A stretch of DNA of 20,196 nucleotides from Caecitellus pseudoparvulus (lineage: Eukaryota > Bigyra: Bicosoecida): positions 1 through 20,196 of the forward strand of contig CBFFRQ010000101.1 in assembly GCA_965644315.1 (NCBI GenBank). The letters run 5' to 3'. The translations under genes and the position numbers were made by a program. The notes under the pieces were generated by a model that did no database searches, was not told where the DNA came from, and saw nothing but the letters and a program-made list of their open reading frames with translations. This document shows, piece by piece, positions 18,201-20,196 of the stretch (its first letter is position 1; each line of letters begins with the position of its first letter).

Positions 18201-18771
18201 CACGGATGTGCCCCCTGGCTTGCGCGACATTGCACAGGTGGCGCTCTCAAAGCGGTCACACCTCGAGGCTATCAAGGGTGGAAACGTGAGGTTGTTGCAC
18301 ACTGGCGGCAGCGAGAACGCGCCCGCATCGGACGCTGGGGGTGAAGAGGGCTCTGAGGGGGGTATGTCTGTTGTGAACTCCTGGTTAGAACTGCTGAAGG
18401 CAGACGTGCGGGTAAAGGCAGAGCAAGTATCCGTTGACGGTGTGAGTGGTGTTGGGCAAGGAGCTGGCGACCATAAGGGCAGTGGTGTTGACAAGTACAA
18501 GAAGCTGAGGGTGACAGCAGAGCCAGTAGATGGAGTTAGCAAGCCAGAGTGGCGGGTGCACATGCTGTACGTCACTAACACAGGCCTTGTAGACAACGAG
18601 CGGTACTTGAACCAATGCGCGAAGTACCTTGACTCCCCGCTGGTGCATGCGATGGTGGGTGGCGACTTTGTGCCTGTGCCCACGCCAACGGCTGAAAAAA
18701 TCACTGAGTTTCCGGATGTGTTTGACTCTGACTCAAGTGATGTCGGTGAACCAAGTGAGCCCAGTGGCTGA
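15270..18771 (+). CDS. RHS/Crinkler-like P-loop NTPase with PD-(D/E)XK-like C-terminal domain and probable mitochondrial presequence, two exons
   Basis: Exons are 15270-15656 and 15736-18771, joined in phase 0 (donor CAG|GTACGT, acceptor GACGCAG); the product is 1140 residues. The start MLLSSRSALATAGRALRGAA is Arg/Ser/Ala-rich with no acidic residue, like a mitochondrial targeting peptide. An Ala-rich charged helix (about 210-235) follows. The NTPase core has Walker A GVHGCGKST at 449-457, a strand VLYVRDGGAFV, Walker B RRLVVVDEVNN with D552/E553, a sensor-like LASSPD ending at 597, and ELWEMLQYLGNVPRFVRQYL with GNVPRF at 665-670. This order, especially 'SSP' and 'G-x-(x)PR(F/Y)', matches the ATPase of trypanosome RHS and Crinkler-type proteins. 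Near the C-terminus, SPGVDALLV (D918) then AVFVEVTSS (E935, T937) resembles a restriction-endonuclease-fold core. A Ser/Asp tail ends the protein. The mitochondrial ribosomal GTPase-like mS29/DAP3 is an alternative for the P-loop part only. Function is unknown. Confidence 0.7.
15657..15735 (+). other. Intron of the NTPase/nuclease-like gene
   Basis: 79 nt, strong donor CAG|GTACGT and acceptor TTTGACGCAG, phase 0. It links the presequence exon to the large exon, which has no ATG close to its 5' end. Confidence 0.8.
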
Positions 18772-19509
18772 AGTGACTGAGGTGTGGAAATGCCTCTCGG
18801 CAAGGCTTCCATGTGTCAGACGAAGGACTGCCACGGAGCGTGGATTGCATAGTTTTCGCCCCGCGATATTTCTTGCCAGGTTTGTGGAGGTTTGCTTGGC
18901 AGGACGGTGCGAGACATGCCTTCCCATATCGAGGCTAGGGCGCCATTGGAGCTCATGAAACAATCAAGTCACGAGACACCCACAAGCTGTGAGACGACAA
19001 TGAACTCGCGAAAAAAAATTCACCCGTGGGACGCTATGCCTTCTTCAACAGTGCTCTGCAGCGGCAAGCGCTGCGATTGAGATTTAGCAACCAACGGTTT
19101 AGTGCAGCCTGGGGCTGAGAGGGGCAGGAGCAAGAGACTTAGACCTGTAAGACTGAGCCCTTCTATGTTATCATTGACCAGGAAGTCTCATTCTTGCCAT
19201 CACTCAGCGACAGGAAGCCAGAGGGCTGCGCAGAGCGGCAAACCGTGCTGCGGAAATCGGTTGTGTTTGCCATGCCAGCCGGCGTCAATTTTGGAGAAGC
19301 TGGCGCAAGGTGGGGCGGCCGCTGGAGCTGGAGGATACACACTATTGATGAACCGCTTTGTGCGAGACGTGAAGGCTATAAATCCTCCTTGATGCCGCTG
19401 CTGCGTGTGGGAAGTTCGCCGCTGCCGTGAAGAAGGCACGCAGAAGTGCCGCTGGCGGCATACTGACCAAGTCGCAGGCAGGGGAGCAGATTCTCATCGC
19501 TACCTGCTC
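18772..19509. other. Mostly non-coding region between the NTPase-like gene and the WD40-like gene
   Basis: The first part should be the 3' untranslated region of the upstream gene. It includes an A-rich run near 19010, but no canonical AATAAA is evident. The later part holds a possible exon (19143-19309) described separately. No RNA gene or mobile element is recognised. Confidence 0.35.
19143..19309 (+). CDS. Possible upstream exon of the WD40-like gene
   Basis: The frame is open from 19143, after a TAG, and reads FYVIIDQEVSFLPSLSDR and then RKSVVFAMPAGVNFGEAGAR. A donor AAG|GTGGGG at 19310 and an acceptor GCAGGCAG ending at 19481 are phase-compatible (phase 2) with the WD40-like frame. Splicing would give EAGARGADSHRYLLMSGCVL. 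The implied 172-nt intron is longer than the others in this window, and the 5' boundary of this exon is not defined. Confidence 0.3.
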
Positions 19510-20196
19510 ATGTCAGGATGTGTACTTGTGTGGGAAACCTTGTCTGCCTTGCTTCCCGCCACGGGTGAAGGAGTGCCCTTCGAGAGGTGTTGGTGTTTGG
19601 ATTTCAAGCATGTGCTTGTGGAAGAAGTGGAGGCATCTGAGCGCCTGCGGGCCCTTTCTGAAGCTATCGACTTCAACACGGCCATGTCCGACATTCACGG
19701 CATCGCAACTTCAATGGCTGACGATGAGCACTGCGGCGGCAGCATTGTGCCACATCTCATCGTGCCGCACCCGATGTGGTCTGTGGCCACTCTGGAAGGC
19801 ACCACTGCCGCCGCCTTCATCCGTACCTCGTCTTGGGATGAGGGGCACGCCTGTTTGCGCCTCGTGACAGGCGACTCCCGAGGCTCTATGCGCGTGTGGC
19901 AGGTGAATGCCGGCCTGCAGTACATCCAAGAGCTGGGCCACGACGTGCAGACAGATGGCGAAGCAGTCAAGTCTCTGTGCCGTGCTGAACGAGAGACGCA
20001 TGAGGCGCGGTCAGTGGCTCTGGTAGGCATTGACAAGGTCGGTGTCTGCGTGTGGGGCATCTCCAACGACCGTATGGAGGGCGACTTCGCCCCTGTGGAA
20101 GTGCACGATTCGTCCGCAGATGTTGCAGATTCATGCGAGAGCGACTTGCCGGGGTTCTTTGGGGAGATGAGCATACCGCCTGGCGAAGGGTACGAG
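19510..20196 (+). CDS. Partial WD40-like beta-propeller protein, runs off the window
   Basis: The frame is open from 19393 to the last base; the first in-frame ATG is at 19510, giving 229 codons with no stop. It shows WD-repeat-like strands: YLLMSGCVLVWETL, then HPMWSVATLEG, CLRLVTGDSRGSMRVWQV (a classic 'TGDS-G-VW' blade end) and ARSVALVGIDKVGVCVWGIS. These alternate with acidic linkers (EEVEASERLRALSEAIDFN). WD40 proteins are usually scaffolds for complex assembly; which complex this one serves cannot be told. The true N-terminus is probably upstream and spliced, because the YLLMSG strand starts before the ATG. The C-terminus lies outside the window. Confidence 0.65.
   Translation, partial: MSGCVLVWETLSALLPATGEGVPFERCWCLDFKHVLVEEVEASERLRALSEAIDFNTAMSDIHGIATSMADDEHCGGSIVPHLIVPHPMWSVATLEGTTAAAFIRTSSWDEGHACLRLVTGDSRGSMRVWQVNAGLQYIQELGHDVQTDGEAVKSLCRAERETHEARSVALVGIDKVGVCVWGISNDRMEGDFAPVEVHDSSADVADSCESDLPGFFGEMSIPPGEGYE

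Noticed and set aside
17850-18812. 320-codon minus-strand frame
   Set aside because: It is antisense to the NTPase/nuclease-like exon, is Ser/Thr/Pro-rich as expected for a shadow, and has no domain.
19695-20174. 159-codon minus-strand frame at the right edge
   Set aside because: It is the shadow of the WD40-like frame, which shows clear propeller motifs on the plus strand.
1-20196. CRISPR arrays, rRNA, tRNA, insertion sequences or transposon ends
   Set aside because: No regular spaced repeats, cloverleaf-like segments, transposase motifs or long terminal repeats were seen by eye. A tRNAscan and a self-alignment dot plot would settle this.

Overview
The window is nuclear DNA from a eukaryote, most likely a GC-rich unicellular protist or alga. 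The evidence is short GT-AG introns (59-95 nt) that restore reading frames exactly, plus purely eukaryotic genes: a mitochondrial m-AAA protease, the peroxisome biogenesis factor PEX3, the cap methyltransferase PCIF1 and the TFIIH helicase XPB. I cannot fix the lineage from the sequence. Several open frames only begin at TTG or GTG. For these I chose the first plausible ATG or a splice junction instead.

Layout, left to right. 194-2527 (+): a long, mostly disordered protein with one Tudor-like domain. 2963-5338 (+): m-AAA protease. 5339-6183: no recognised gene. 7458-6184 (-): PEX3 in three exons. 7459-7879: shared upstream region between PEX3 and the next gene. 7880-10075 (+): PCIF1-like cap-adenosine methyltransferase. 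10358-13859 (+): XPB/ERCC3 in four exons with a long acidic insert. 14461-13868 (-): unrecognised open frame ending 8 nt from the XPB stop. 14812-14464 (-): ankyrin-repeat fragment with an apparent one-base frameshift. 15270-18771 (+): two-exon, 1140-residue protein with a probable mitochondrial presequence, a P-loop NTPase like that of RHS/Crinkler proteins, and a PD-(D/E)XK-like C-terminal block. 19510-20196 (+): beta-propeller (WD40-like) gene running off the window edge. Positions 1-193 show nothing I can assign beyond the 5' flank of the first gene.

Most of the genes are unrelated housekeeping functions. Two neighbours, PCIF1 and XPB, both act at RNA polymerase II initiation and early transcripts. 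The m-AAA protease and the NTPase/nuclease-like protein both look mitochondrial. The least understood element is the NTPase/nuclease-like gene. The corrected exon structures for PEX3, XPB and that gene are the main annotation results.
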